64,000 nt of DNA from Taenia hydatigena (GCA_036345935.2 JADWOT020000766.1:23001-87000), one strand, 5' to 3'; numbered from the stretch's first letter, positions 23,846-36,500 are shown. Program-made: numbers and translations. The notes: generated from the sequence alone by a model not told the origin.

Positions 23846-24790
23846 TTGGCTTAGCTAAATTGGTAAGTCGTGGGACTAGCTTATGTTCAATTCTTCAATC
23901 TCAACACTGATGGCAGAGAACCATCCATGGTGGTAGTTTAGGTAGCTACGCAGTGCTGTTTCTTTTCCACTATCTGAGTTACAATCGTGCGCATAATCCA
24001 TTCTTCGGTTTTTCATTTCTGTAGTGTTCCCTTAATTTGGACCAATAAAATGCTTTGTATTTTTGCAAACATGGCACGTTTTGTAAGCTGAACCCCCAAC
24101 GAAGGGTTGTATTCCAATCAAATTGCCCCCAGAACTGGCCTATTGGTGAATACCATTACAGAGGGGAATAGCACCAAGAAGGTAAAACGAATCTCACGAC
24201 ACAGTTCTTTGCCTCATGTCACATCATGTCATACAGCCTTCTTTTAGGTCACAGCACAGCACATCAAAGCGTAAAGCAAAACAGAGCAGAGCAGTACTTT
24301 TATCTTTGCCATGTTGATCTTACAGTCTGCACACCAATAGGCGTGTTAAGAGGAGAGAAAGAATTAGTTTTGAGCTTTATCGTAATAACCCCTTTTTTGT
24401 TTAGTTATTGCTGTTATCATTACCTCTCCTGTTTATTAACATATCATGTTGATAAAGGGAAGTGCTTATCTTATTTTAAGTGCACATATTAAGCGAAGTG
24501 TGGTACAGTGCATAAAATCTCATGCTAGGCAAAGAAATTATAATTTCTTTCGTCAAAATTACACGCGTTAAAAGGGATAAAGATAGCAATGAAGGCGACA
24601 CGTGGTTAGAAGCTTGTAGGGGAATGAAACTGGACTACGACATTTTAATCATGCATCCAAAATCGGTCTTGGACGTAATAATTGGACGTAATGTCCAGCA
24701 ATGCACTGAGGCTCAAGCAGTTGTTTTGCTATCAAAAGAAGGACGTAGATGGGTTGTTTCGGTTTCATCTAGTTGCTTGCCTAAGTAGGT
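23785..24790 (+). repeat. Direct duplication, copy A (~1.0 kb)
   Basis: It matches 25,358-26,400 in the same orientation. Landmarks include 'gcagagaaccatcca' at 23,915 and 25,495, 'cacagcacagcacatca' at ~24,250 and ~25,832, 'gcgaagtgtggt' at ~24,493 and ~26,102, and 'caagcagttgttttgctatc' at ~24,714 and ~26,334. By eye the copies are about 80% identical. The 3' portion (from 24,522) keeps a partly parallel translation in both copies (G-D-T-W-L-E-A, then L-D-V), a possible coding remnant of unknown family. Confidence 0.85.
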
Positions 24791-25154
24791 AAGCATGTGA
24801 GTACATGGTCGGATGGACAAGCAAGGACAGAAAGGCAGACCGACGTAGTGTTACGACACCTACTTTCTTTAGATAAATTCACACACCAATGGCAATAATC
24901 TTCTCCCTTTTTCTTCATTCTGCGCCATTTACCTCCATTACTCTTCTGTTGTGCTAACCTACTCCTAACAGTTGAATATTTACGCTACTTCAACTCGGCA
25001 TAGCTAGACCTATAGCGCTTACACATTATGCTGCATCAATTGTGCCCTACGGATCTTCGAACTGTCCCCTGTAAATTCGCAGAATTCATTTTCAATGAGC
25101 AAACTAACTTGCACTTTGTCGACATCTTCGTTGACTCACAATTGTACACTTTGG

Positions 25155-25205
25155 TATGTCTAGCCTAACTAGTATAGACTAAATCAGGCTAGACTAGACC
25201 AAGCC
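25155..25205. repeat. CTAG-rich degenerate repeat
   Basis: Repeated CTAGCCT, CTAGTATAGACT and GGCTAGACTAGACC words occur here. Similar words recur near 34,560-34,630, 35,150-35,180, 43,855-43,890 and 61,850-61,870, partly inside the inverted-repeat elements. This is a low-complexity family of unknown role. Confidence 0.4.
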
Positions 25206-25353
25206 GTACTTTACCCATGACTGCATCTCGCTTTAGCTAAGTTTGGCCTGGCTTTTCTTGCCCCATAATAACGTGTTCTAAGGGTCGCGTTTCAAGCTCC
25301 TATCTTCGTGCTACTTGCATTTGCCCCACACCGTTCCTCTCAGTTCTACCTAT

Positions 25354-25354
25354 N
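25354..25354. other. Ambiguous base (n)
   Basis: A single undetermined base at the left edge of duplication copy B. It suggests that assembly or consensus calling was uncertain in this repeat. Confidence 0.95.
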
Positions 25355-25357
25355 ATC

Positions 25358-26400
25358 TTTCTCGCCATCGCCCTCCACCACAAATTAAATCTCGAGCTCA
25401 ACATTAAGATGATGGCTACGCCCTTGACTCAACTAATTTAGTAGTTAGGTCGTGGAACTAGCTAATGCCAAATTCGTCAACCTCAACACTGCTGGCAGAG
25501 AACCATCCAAGGTGGTGGTTTAGGTGGCTGCACAGTTTTATTTCTTCTCGACTATTTGAGCTTCGATCGTGCGAATAATCCATTCTTTAATTTTTTATTT
25601 ATGTAGTGATCCCTTAATTAGGACCAGTAAAATGCCTCACATTTTTCCAAACATGGCAAGTGCTGTGAGTACGCTCAACCCCCAACAAGGTGTTGTATTC
25701 CTATTAAATTGCCCCGAGGATTGGTCCACTGGTGAATACCAAGACAGAGAAGAACAGTATCAAGGTACAACGAATCTCACAACATAGTTCTTCGCTTCAT
25801 GTCGCATCGTGCCATACAGCCTTCCTTTAGATCACAGCACAGCACATCAGCCCCCGAAGCAAAACAGAGCGAAGGAGTGCACACGAAGCCACATTGCTTC
25901 AGCTTAAACCGTTGTCGTGCAGATTTTGCAGCTTGCACACCAATCGACGTGTTAAGAGGAGAGAGTAAGAAACAGTCTCGAGCTTTGTCGCAATAACCTC
26001 TCTTTTGTTTAGTTGTTACTGCTGCCATTACCTTTCCTGTTGAGTGGCATGTCATGCTAATTAAATGAAATGCTTATGTTATTTCAATTGTACATATTAA
26101 GCGAAGTGTGGTGGGGTGCATCAAATCTTATGCTAGGCAAAAATACTTTAAATGGCTTTCGTCAAAACTACACCAGTTAGAGCAAAGAGAGATAGTAATA
26201 AGGGCGACACGTGGTTAGAGGCTTGGAGGGGAATAAACTTGAACTGTAACACTTTAATTATGCTTCCAGAACTGACCTTGGACGTACTGCTTGTGGTGGC
26301 TCACTACGTAACTTCCAGCAATACACTGAAGCTCAAGCAGTTGTTTTGCTATCCAAAGAAGGGCGTAAATGACATCTGCGGCTCTCCTTTTGGAACTACT
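25358..26400 (+). repeat. Direct duplication, copy B (~1.0 kb)
   Basis: Second copy of 23,785-24,790, about 1.58 kb downstream. It begins with a single unit-end of the upstream minisatellite ('ctccaccacaaattaaatctcgagctcaaca' type sequence), so the minisatellite edge was part of the duplicated unit. The ~570 bp spacer (24,790-25,357) has no partner elsewhere that I can see, apart from its CTAG-rich stretch. Confidence 0.85.
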
Positions 26401-26429
26401 GCAACCCAATGAATGGCTTTGATGACCTG

Positions 26430-29400
26430 TACCCACAATTGACTCGCGTCATTGATAGGAAGAGAGACAAACCCTATAAACTACTAAGTAAGCACGCAAA
26501 TACATTTTCATGGCAAAGCACTAAAACAAAATGAAGGAGTATTGGCAAGCATGTAGTAGGCGCTATCAAAGCTAGACCCATTTGGCAAGTTCTCAGACTC
26601 ATATCACTTCCTCTCCTAGAAGATGCGAACTATTTGGTCAAAGAAGTAAATCGAGAAGAGGTTATACAGCCACCAAAGTCACAAAAGAGAGACGATAGTA
26701 GTCTACGATTGTGCATTGGTAATAGAAAGTTGAACGACGTAACTGAGTAAAATGCGTTCCCACCGCCTTGCAGTAAATGCTTAATTTGCTGATCTTTTGT
26801 ATGATGGGACGGTTGAATTAATACTCCGAGACGTAGTGCTTGGGCTGAATAACATGCGTGTTGTAACGATCTAATATTCGGCAGTAAAATGCAAGAAAAT
26901 TTCATTTCTTTTTACTCGTGAATGATAGGAGTCAGCTCAGACATTTTAAAGGCAGAAATTCTGTGGTATACCTGACTAACAATCAACCTTCTCTTCGCAT
27001 TAAGCTAGATCTTTTATTTAACTCTTCTTTTTAAATGAATTGTCGCTTCTTTAATAAATAAAATGGTAAGGCATTCACTTTTATTTAAAATATCATTCTC
27101 CCAATCACTACCGAATTCAGAGACTCAGCCTTCTACTTACCGACTGGCTATGTGATTTGTGAAGACAACTTTCGCTATTGATCAAAACAGCTTAAAAAGA
27201 GCATTCATGTTTGAGATGTGATGGCGAAGAGTACCTATGATCTGTTAAAAGGCTTATTTGATGCCGCTTAAAATGCCACATCTCATAGAAATCGTTTGGC
27301 AAATGAAAGCGTGCAGATGGCGGGGAATCATAGAAAGACCTACCTCATGGAAAAGAGCAGAAAGGCCCATCAGCGCAGACTCTAGAAGCGCAAAATCTTT
27401 GTTGAATTGGTCCTTAAACATCCCAGCTTAAAGGTTTGGCAGTATACTGGGGGATGGACAAAGAATAAAAGCACTTTTATGCCTCCTGCACCATTAAGCG
27501 CCATGATTGTATTAGCAAAGGGTTAAAGACACTTGCGAGTGGATTCGGGTGAGGAAATTACAGCGGGATTAGTAGCAAATTTAGCAGCAGCAAATACAGT
27601 TTCCGGTTAATATTATTTGTATATGAATAAAAATGTGCCACTGGCTGTAAAACTATTTGCACAACCACCAACTCTGTCCACTTGCTTCCCTAGCGAGTGC
27701 TACGACTATCCACACACCTTGTAAGTAAGAACAAACATAATAAAGTTGGGTTTGTAATGAACCTTAAGCATATAAGCTGCATTTTAGTAAAAACGATGCA
27801 TAGGTAAAGGTGTCACTGCCCCAATACTAGCGTCAGATGCATGTAACACGTGTTATTATGGCGTTGCAATACCTCGTAAGAAAATGTGTAAAAATAGCAA
27901 AAAAGAACGCATTTGGGGAGTTTTATTACAGTAATCTAGCGACCATGCATTGAGGCAAAATGTTAGTTAGTTTAATTAGAGCTCTGGGTTTTCAAGGCAT
28001 TTAAATTACATTTAAAGGCATTTTTGCAGGCGCGCTACTGTTGTTCGCGATGTCTTCCTCAACCAAAGGTCGTGGCATTACTGCCTTACAACTGCGCTAG
28101 CACGTGATCACTCCCTGTCGCAAAGGTAGTGCTCCCGTCTATGGGTGACGCCAAACTTCGATTCAAGATTAAAATTGCCATGTTCATTTTAACCGCCACT
28201 TAACAATTAGTTATCAGTCTGCTAGTTGTGTGTGATTCAAGTCTATACCCGAACTTGACAAATCGCTGGAATATGAAGCCACTGTCATCCACTCGTACCA
28301 CGCTATTTGTTACGTAGAATGAGAACATCAATATTTCTATGCAGTTCCACTACTCTCCTTCCATCTGGAGCGGCACTATGACCCTTTTTTTAAAGTTAAT
28401 TCCACAAAGGGTAGTGAGACCCAATTTCTAATTGGCTTGGCCATAAACACTGCACTTAGGAGGAATTGGTATCACTTCCTACTGGCAGCATATGACGCGT
28501 CGATCCATAATTGCAAAGCAGTTGTAAAGCCATTTTCTGATCCAACTCTACTCACAATGCGTTGCTCTCTGGCACTCAAAACTTGCCTATACAGAATTAT
28601 TGGACGTGTACCAGCATTACTAAAATGATGCAAAGTCATCTATGATAGGTGATATCAGCATAAATGTAGATATTTTTGATGCTGGATGAAGCTAGAATTT
28701 AGTAGAAACATTAATGGAGAGGGAGAAGGTCTTTATCTGACCCTGAAAGTAAAGTGGGACAAAACGGCGGGTCTGGTAGTTTACAGCAAGCTAGCAGCAA
28801 TTCAAGTAGGTGGTATGACTGGATTTCGCTTTTTCATACTTTAAGGCTTCACAACTTATTACCTACCTAATTTCGTCATCACAGTCAATGTGATTTTGCG
28901 TATTATTTAGTATAAAAATTATTTATAAATCAGCTAATTTGAATATTTTAATGTTCATTATCCGCATGCGACTGTCAAGTCTGCTTCCACAGGTGATTTG
29001 ATGCAGCCGTAAGGTTTACCCGTGGCGCAGTGCAGGCCGAAGGAGATCAAATCATTCTGTGGCCCCGAAAAGTGCTGAATAGGGTAGGAAACAGCAAGAC
29101 TAGAGAGCAAATGTTTGTACTCGAAACGTAATGGATTCTAGCAATCAGAATATGAACAATGATGCTGCCGTTTTAATGGGTCCTAAAATGGAGTCTATTG
29201 AAGCGGCGATGCTATTGCCGTCAATCTTCAAAAATTACAACAAAAAATTCTTGTATGGTCCCGCTTTTCCCGATGTCCGCATTTCCTTGGGCGCTTGCGT
29301 CGTTGATTTTTATCATCATTATTCATAAGAGCAAAATGTTTGAAAGCTGCTAGAGGACGACTTTGCAATCCTTGGCGATCAAACTATTAACGGCCTTAAT

Positions 29401-29790
29401 TAGTCTATTTACATGTTACACAACCTGTGCCCTAATGAAATACAATTACTGCTCGTTCAATTGCATTCTTTGTTGCGACACAAGGTTGCTTCAATTTTGG
29501 TGGAACTCTGCTTTTACTGCTAATTTTGGTATGCAGTTTTGTTCCTGCGTCTTTTATTTGCAATTGCAATTGCAATTTTTATATTTCTCCAAACAAATGG
29601 GATACGAAAAGTAACTTTACTTTGCTTGAGAGCTATTTTGAACTAGCCGTATTTCGTAAGTCTTGATCACTCACTATTCCGTTATCTACTTATTTAAGTT
29701 AATCTGTATCTCCTAAGATAAGTATGGATTTGGCCTTAAGGGTCTCCATTTTAACCACAATTTGGTATCAAGACCAGTGCGCATGAACAT
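26430..29790. other. No recognisable gene
   Basis: AT-rich sequence with only short frames. A (CAATTG)n-like microsatellite lies at about 29,558-29,578. I see no domain motif or large repeat. Confidence 0.5.
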
Positions 29791-29794
29791 TCAT

Positions 29795-30187
29795 CTATTG
29801 GGCATCCAACGCCAAAAATAAGTTTTGTATTCTAACAAAAGACTTCAATTTTCTGTCTTGCTTTACTGTCAAATTTTGACACAGCGATAAATTACAGCAA
29901 AAGTTGCTGTTTCTAATATTTTGGCCCTGGAATCCATCTTCACCACTCGGAGACATTTGTTTCTTACTGCAATAAAGCTGATTCACTAATCCATCTTCTG
30001 ATGCAACTTTAGTAGCCTCTAAAGATGCAATTGGGATCTGACGATAAAATGGTGGAAGGATGCAAGTTCCACAGATACAGCAAGATTGATGTGGAGCATT
30101 ACGTGCACACTGAGCGGCTTCTAATTGCATAATTGGCACCATTATACCCGCTGTAAGATGCAATTGTATTGTCCCAAACCAGTTCAT
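29795..30187 (-). CDS. Unrecognised Cys-containing open stretch (130 residues)
   Basis: Read on the minus strand, this stretch has a balanced, protein-like composition and clustered cysteines: a C-C-I-C-G-T-C group near residue 36 and C-C-N-L-S-L-C near residue 97. I do not recognise a family, and no flanking splice sites join it to other exons. It is one of the longer open frames of the window, but that length can arise by chance in 64 kb. Treat it as a candidate exon only. Confidence 0.2.
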   Translation of the reverse strand: MNWFGTIQLHLTAGIMVPIMQLEAAQCARNAPHQSCCICGTCILPPFYRQIPIASLEATKVASEDGLVNQLYCSKKQMSPSGEDGFQGQNIRNSNFCCNLSLCQNLTVKQDRKLKSFVRIQNLFLALDAQ

Positions 30188-30189
30188 TT

Positions 30190-32030
30190 AATAATTTATG
30201 CATTTCTGAAGTGTCCGCCATCTGTTTACAAAATTTAACCACTCTTGATGTGAGCTACCTCAACGCACATCGCACCTGTCCCCAGATGCCTACAGAGTAG
30301 TTGTAGCGAGCCACCAAACATTCGCTGTTGTGAGGACAGCAGGCGCTAACGTATGACCTGAGTAGCTTTAATCGTTCTTCGACTATTAAGTTCTGGGTTA
30401 TCTCTTGTGTGATGGTTAGGTGGATTTCATGCAGCTTAAATAACTCGCTATTCGCTAGAGAGGGTTAGAGTTTGTCCTGGTGAGCCATCAGATCTCATGT
30501 TGTGATTACCACCTAAGGTCGATCACCGTGTTCAAATACTGAGGAGGTGAGTAGTCAAAGTGTAGAGGGAAGTTCAAAAGCAATTCCCTTTGCTGATAAA
30601 CGAGAGGTAGTGATTGAAATGCTGCCGCTATGTGGTAGGATCCTATTGTCCCTACTTATGGAGGCATTACTTTCATTCGCACAGCAAGAACATTATCCGT
30701 CCCCATTTCCAACCTTCGAATAAGCTTTTCGATTTGTCTCTAGCTGCAAATAAATGTTTAACTCTTTGACAAACTAAAGCTGGTCTCTATCTCTAACCCT
30801 TTGGTACGACTTTTCTGCAGGGAATAAAGAGCAAACTGGGCTGCTTACACTCCCGATTACCCATTCTTTTAAGTGTCTTGGTGTACTTGAGGTTAGTTTA
30901 AGTTGGAAACACCTCATTTGCCACTCGGATGATACATTGACTGCTAATGTTGCATTAGAATTAGCGCAAGCATTTTTCCAGATTCTGCTTTATCCAATGA
31001 GTGCGACTTCGAATGCGGCTGAAAGTCATAATACATTCTCTTTATCTTCCACCTCTTACCGTCGTTTTAATCATTGCATTATGTGACTTGCAATGCATTA
31101 GGCAGGCAATACTTCCACCCCACTAATTCGTAACAATAACGAAAAGGCAGAATTCAAGGCTAGAGAATGCATTATAAATGTAGGGACTCAGTTAAATGTT
31201 ACTGACATGGTGTAGAGTCCTCTTCGCACAGCCAATGTACACAGTCAGCCATCGCGAAGTGGTTATTGTCACAAATTATTCGCTCCAGCCATTAACATTT
31301 ACGTTCTTCCATAAAGACATCGATCTGATGCTTGAATTTCATCCGGCTTGAAAATAAAGGTGAGGAAATGGGGTGGGATTAAGCCGGCCATTTGTTGTGC
31401 TCTTCGTTTCTCGCTAAACCGCTGACCTCAAATACCGACTGTTTAAGCAGAAGGGAGGGCGATCCATTAGAGTAGGCTGGCGAATGTTCATTCAGCGTGG
31501 TCTTGATAAGCCCTCCAGAAGCGACATGCATTGCTGGACGACAGTGGTTGATTGAGTTCACATCTCTACTCAAGTTACAACTCAATGTGACTTGAGGTCC
31601 TACACTCTAAAAGGCGTTTACTTTGTAGGTAAATAAGTTTGACGTTGGGGTTTAAACAATGCGCATCTCGACATTTACGACCTCACGTACTCAAATATGT
31701 AGGAACCTATGCTGAAAATTCTGAATCCCGGTGCTGGATCGGCTAAGAAAGGAAGTAAGTGTTGCGGGCATGCAAAATGTGTTCCATGCACAGAGTATGG
31801 GTTTGGTCTACCCTTCCAACGGGTAGGCATTATGAAAGAAAGGACTGTGATGCTTCTTCTCTCGATAGAACCTTTTGGCTGTCTCAATCTCTCTCTTTTA
31901 CAACTTCGTTTAGTAGGACCCCGCTCGGTTGGCACCAATTAATGAATGCTTTGGGTAGGAGTGAGACCAATCAAAGCAGCATTAGGCTGCGTGATTGCAA
32001 TGAGATCCGTGTCCGAATGCGAGGAAGGTG
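30190..32030. other. No recognisable gene
   Basis: Nothing convincing on either strand. Overlapping plus-strand frames near 31,709-32,031 include a short K-C-C-G-H-A-K-C-V-P-C cluster but match no family I know. Confidence 0.4.
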
Positions 32031-32034
32031 ATTT

Positions 32035-32245
32035 AGCACATTTAAGGTGTTGATTGTAAGGTGTCGATCAAGTGATTTCGTCCACGCAAAAGGAACTTCT
32101 GAGAAGTCAAGTGGCCTGTAAGTAACCAAAAAAAAACGTGCAACAAACTATTTCAAAACTTACCTCTTACCTGTTAAATGAGTTTAGCCTCGTTGTCGCT
32201 TATACATGTGACACCTCGACCTAAGTTGACTCTCACTTCCAAAAC
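32035..32245 (+). repeat. Dispersed repeat shared with 5.93-6.18 kb
   Basis: Partner of the repeat at 5,930-6,180, in the same orientation and with the same two conserved blocks. It sits ~290 bp upstream of an exon-like stretch at 32,526. Confidence 0.5.
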
Positions 32246-32525
32246 GGTGGAAGCGAGGAAGTACATTGCTCTGCTGGAAGAAGAAGTTGAGGGGGACAAA
32301 TGATGATGATGTTAGCGAACCTTCATGTTGTTAACAGAGGGCTTTGCTTTTATTTGCCTTCTCCCATGCAGGTCGCATTTTGTCTTGCGTCGATAAATAT
32401 TTCAAAGCTGATAACATAGCCGTATAGGTGCCAACCATTAGACCATCGATTGGCTACAATCTCATCAAAATCGAAATCGGCTTGTGATGTCGAACTGTGC
32501 CCTTCACCCGACCTAAAAACCTTAA

Positions 32526-32741
32526 CGGTTTAATCTAAACTGTGAAGGAGATGTAAATGTTTTACATCCGAATTGTTTGGTTGTGTTTTTTACCAAAAAC
32601 AACCAACTGACCTTTGATATCGGCATGATGGTAACATCTGCTGTAGGTGCCTACCATCCATCCACAGGCCATTTCAGTGTGCTATACAGCTCAATGAAAG
32701 TTGTTGTTAAGTTATTTCTGCATAGAATGCAGAACCTTTGA
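32526..32741 (+). CDS. Exon-like stretch, faintly SPRY-like
   Basis: It is open for 71 codons between TAA at 32,523 and TGA at 32,739, with no Met needed if it is an internal exon. The translation contains V-V-F-F-T-K-N-N, then A-V-G-A-Y-H-P-S-T-G-H-F-S-V. SPRY domains carry a similar 'FFTKNG ... lYPtVGl..pGe.v..nF' order (Ran-binding protein 9/10 type). Spacing agrees roughly, but several signature residues are absent and no partner exons were found. This may be a relic. Confidence 0.22.
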   Translation, partial: RFNLNCEGDVNVLHPNCLVVFFTKNNQLTFDIGMMVTSAVGAYHPSTGHFSVLYSSMKVVVKLFLHRMQNL

Positions 32742-33781
32742 TTTTGTATGCCTCCACCGGAGCGCTTCACGCATAATCATGCCCTGCCATCCCACATACT
32801 AGCTGCAGTCTTTTTATTCAAGCCGCATCCATCGTGGCATTGAATAAACTGCCTCATAATCTGCATTCTGAGATCATTCTGCTTTTACCTCATTTTTATA
32901 ATCAAACCGATTTCATAAATATATGCACGGACGGATGTTGACAACAGGCACTTATTCGCCCAGCGCCCCGGAGCATTTCAGCAGACAACAGAAATCTAAG
33001 TGAAATGAGTGGGTCTTATGACAGCGAATCCGACATAGCTTTAAGAAAAAAGGAGTCTTAGAATGGGTCAAATGTAAGCTATAACAAAGTTTTGGTATTT
33101 TAGGAAACAGAACTGCAGCAAACACTATGATCCCTCACTGGCGAGGCATTGTTAGGAGGCCCACAGCCCTGTCGCTGAACTCTAACCGTCACAAGCCCCT
33201 AATGGCCAGCAAACCAACTCGATAAATCTACAAACGTAACGGCTTTAAGTTTTTCCCTTCTTCCAATTGCATGCAGGTCGTGGCAACTCTTGTGCTGAAA
33301 CGTAGTCAGTGTTAGTCCACATTGCTCATGGACCCGTGGCGGAAAACTGATGAAATGCGACTGATGGTGCTCCTGGTTCATTATGCTATGTGCACAGGTG
33401 TAGGGAATGCGAATTTTCGTTGCAACTGTTACTGCATTCTGGATCTGTTTTTTGACAAATGATGTGGAAATTGGGTTAAATTTTTACCTGTCCAAAGGAG
33501 CCTTCATGTCTTAGTTGGCGCAGTCGATGCATCTGACTGCCACCTTCTGGTACCCTTTGCACCATTTGATGCTGCAATTCAAATAAATACTCTATCCTTA
33601 CCCCTCTAATCATCTGCTATCTAGCTCTCTTTCTAGTCTGCAAAGTAACGTTTATTACTCAACGCATTTTAAACGGCATTTTGAGGCAGAGACTGTGTTT
33701 GTCGTTAAACTATTCTAAATAGACCATGGCTAAAAGGATGTCGACTGCAAGAAAGAAGTGACCGTAAGCCCACTGACCTGT

Positions 33782-34054
33782 TTAATTGGAAAATGAGAAT
33801 GGAAGATGCTGGATGGCCAACTTTGGCTCCTGGCAGACGCTGCACATGTATGTGTTTCCATCATGAAGCTCATCCCCTCCCGTGCATTGTGCCACACTCT
33901 CCTCCAGTAAAAAGCATGGCCAAAGAGTCTTGTGTGTAAGCTTATTGTCACAGTACTTGCATCTAATTTCATACTTGCAAAGCCTTGGATCGTTATACGC
34001 TTTAAGGAAGAGTGGGCCAGTAGTCATGCGACAAAGATGCCGTGCAGCGCACAC
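33782..34054 (-). CDS. Cys-rich zinc-finger-like exon or exon relic
   Basis: A minus-strand stretch of 90 residues ending TAA, opening after an 'aaaatacag' acceptor-like sequence. C-K-Y-C at residues 32-35 and C-S-V-C at 71-74 are two CxxC knuckles. C47, C57 and H64 lie between them, a pattern that can bind one or two zinc ions. Composition is protein-like, with no repeats. I do not recognise the family, and RING, PHD or zinc-ribbon cannot be separated on this spacing. It ends ~75 bp before the inverted-repeat element at 34.13 kb. Confidence 0.33.
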   Translation of the reverse strand: MCAARHLCRMTTGPLFLKAYNDPRLCKYEIRCKYCDNKLTHKTLWPCFLLEESVAQCTGGDELHDGNTYMCSVCQEPKLAIQHLPFSFSN

Positions 34055-34129
34055 TGTATTTTACTGCGAGGAAACTTAGCGAAAGGTTGTTTGGGTGCTA
34101 TGCACAATAGGTAAGTTCCTTTACATTTT

Positions 34130-36500
34130 ACCCACTCACATAGCTAGATGAGTGGGAAAATGAATCAGTGTAGAAAAGGATGGGAGAAAGTAAGGAAGAA
34201 ATGAAGAACACTGCACCGCAGATCCATACGCACGACTTCTTATCTCTTTGCCCTAATCTCTGCCATTCTTTTGTCTCTTTTAGCTTAAAATCCTTACTAC
34301 TTCGCTTTTGCCGATGGCGAATGGACCGCCATTGCCGTTTGCATCAAAAAAGCCTCTTTTAACCCAATAGCAATCTTTAGGGATGATACGCCGATCCCTT
34401 AAGCCAAAATTCAAACCTGCGCTACGCCTGCTGTACTGCACTTACTTTTCACGTCTCAAATCCTCAAATAAGCAGCAGCATCAGGAGACCTGCTGGTGTA
34501 CAACAACTTGCCCAATATTCATGTCCCACTGCGGAAGAACTGTAGCGCGGTACGCACGTCCAGACTTGACTACTTTAGACTGAGTCAGAATAGGCAAGAT
34601 TAGCAGCCTAGGCTAGATTATGACAATCTCGAGTAAGGCCATTTAAGGTGACCCACCTGATCAACTCGACAAAACTCATTTCAAGGAGAGTTGAGGTGTT
34701 CTCTTTCTATCGTGCAGACATTAGAGATCAAGGCACGCAGACTAGAAGTAGACCTGATGATGTCTTGGGCATGAATGGGGAGAAGCTCTCTTGTCTACGC
34801 CTCTTTTTCTCATTGCCGCCCCAACGCATCTTCGGTGAGTGTCTGCTTTTTCGCATACTGCGCTCTGTATGTCCACACGCACTGCGTCTTACCTAATGTC
34901 ATACCGTTTGTGCTCCTCGCTTAAAATACATACGGAATAGGGGAGTGAGTATTCCCTACAATCCAGCTTCCTACCTTATTTTTCACTTTAATGCTAATAG
35001 AACATTTTGCTTTTTTGCCTCCTTTAAGATTCTCTAAACCTCTCTTCCTACCGCACCGTCTGCCGGTGCCCTCATTGTAGGTTCCGTTTCATCTCTCCAC
35101 TAGTCTCAATCTCGATTGTAACATGAGTTAATAATGCGCAGATTTATCGCCTAGATCAGACCAGCATAGGCTACACTGGACCTGAATCTATCATGCTCTG
35201 CCCGAGACAAAATCGTGTCTTAACGAAGTTTGGCTATGATTACCATCAAATCTCTAATTCTATCTTTCTGTCGCTTTGGTTTGTACTGCACTAATTTGCC
35301 TAAATTCCATCTCCTACTTCTACTCCTCCTTCACTTAGCCTTTCGGGGGCGAAGGCGGGCGTGTTGCTTTTACTTCCTACTTCGTAATTTGTTAGCTGCT
35401 CGAATCCCTACATGCTCACCTCACCATCTACTCCTCTTATTCTTTTCGTAAAATTTTTACTGACTTTCCACTCCAGACCGCCTGCTCCACTTCCACTATG
35501 TATCTACGCCTCTCTGACTGCTTGCCTAAGTTTGTATGCGTGGCACTGTTTACCTTTATTTCCGTCGTTTGGGTAGTCGCCCGAATCAATATCTCACAAA
35601 AACAGCTAGAAACTTGTGTTTACTTGTGTGTGTATGTGGTTGTAAGGGCACAATCATCTTATTCTCAACTTCTAGCTTGTTTTTCTAGCTGATTGAATCG
35701 ACATTTTCGTCCTATGCGCAATAAACTCTCCCTTGTTCGTTCGTAAGGTGGCTAGTTCTTTGGCCATTCCATCTCAACTCCACACTTTGCTAGCATTCTC
35801 TTAGCCGTCTACCAAATGACTTTACTTCATCTAATTGCTTTTTCCTTCCTGTAACTCTATACCCCCGCTTATTTCAGACTAAAGTGGGCGCGGCACATGA
35901 AACTGGCAAAACTCATACACCATGTAGTGAAAATTTCTCTCCTGCAAGACGTAATACGTGTGAGTGAATAGAGTGCAGAAGGCGACAAAGAGGACAATCT
36001 CCGAAGATGCGTTGGAGTACGACATGGGAAAGGAAGCGTAGACAAGAGAGAGTGCTTGCCTTTCCATGTGTACTTTGATCTCTAATGTCTGCGATAAAGA
36101 AAGAGAAGACCTTAACTTACATTACTGCAGGCCAAATTAAAGTGTTATGGCGGACTTCAATTTTAACGCACAATGCGCCTGTGGGGATGGAGCTTGTTCG
36201 ATAGATGAGAACTTGGCGACCCGCCCATAAATATTATTATTGAGTTAACAAAGGGGCATTTCTGATGCGTACTCCTACTTCTGTGCTTGGAATAATTGTT
36301 GTTTTGCATTACGAAAGGCAATGCTGGTCTATGCGTTTTTTCGGCAGAAGTTGGGTAGCATGAATTTTTAGCTAAAGGAGATAGGGAATGGTTAAGATTG
36401 GGGTGAAGGGACGAGAAGTCACTGCTATGGAAGGAGTAAGGGTGGACGTGGACAGAAGAGGATTGGAAATAGACGCTGTAGGATGACCCCCTACATTGCT
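34130..36500 (+). mobile_element. Long-TIR non-autonomous element, copy 1
   Basis: This is a foldback-like element. The left part (34,690-34,910) is an imperfect inverted copy of 35,885-36,110, including 'caacgcatcttcgg' against 'ccgaagatgcgttg'. A further pair joins 34,190-34,260 to 36,370-36,430. The interior matches the reverse complement of 43,205-44,150. I find no transposase frame, so it is probably a non-autonomous DNA element. The outermost ends and any target-site duplication could not be fixed. The left copy carries ~110 bp (34,575-34,685, CTAG-rich) that the other copy lacks. Confidence 0.7.

Noticed and set aside
35230..35451. Protein encoded by the TIR element
   Set aside because: Leu/Phe-rich translation of a pyrimidine-rich strand, not conserved in copy 2 and without transposase motifs.
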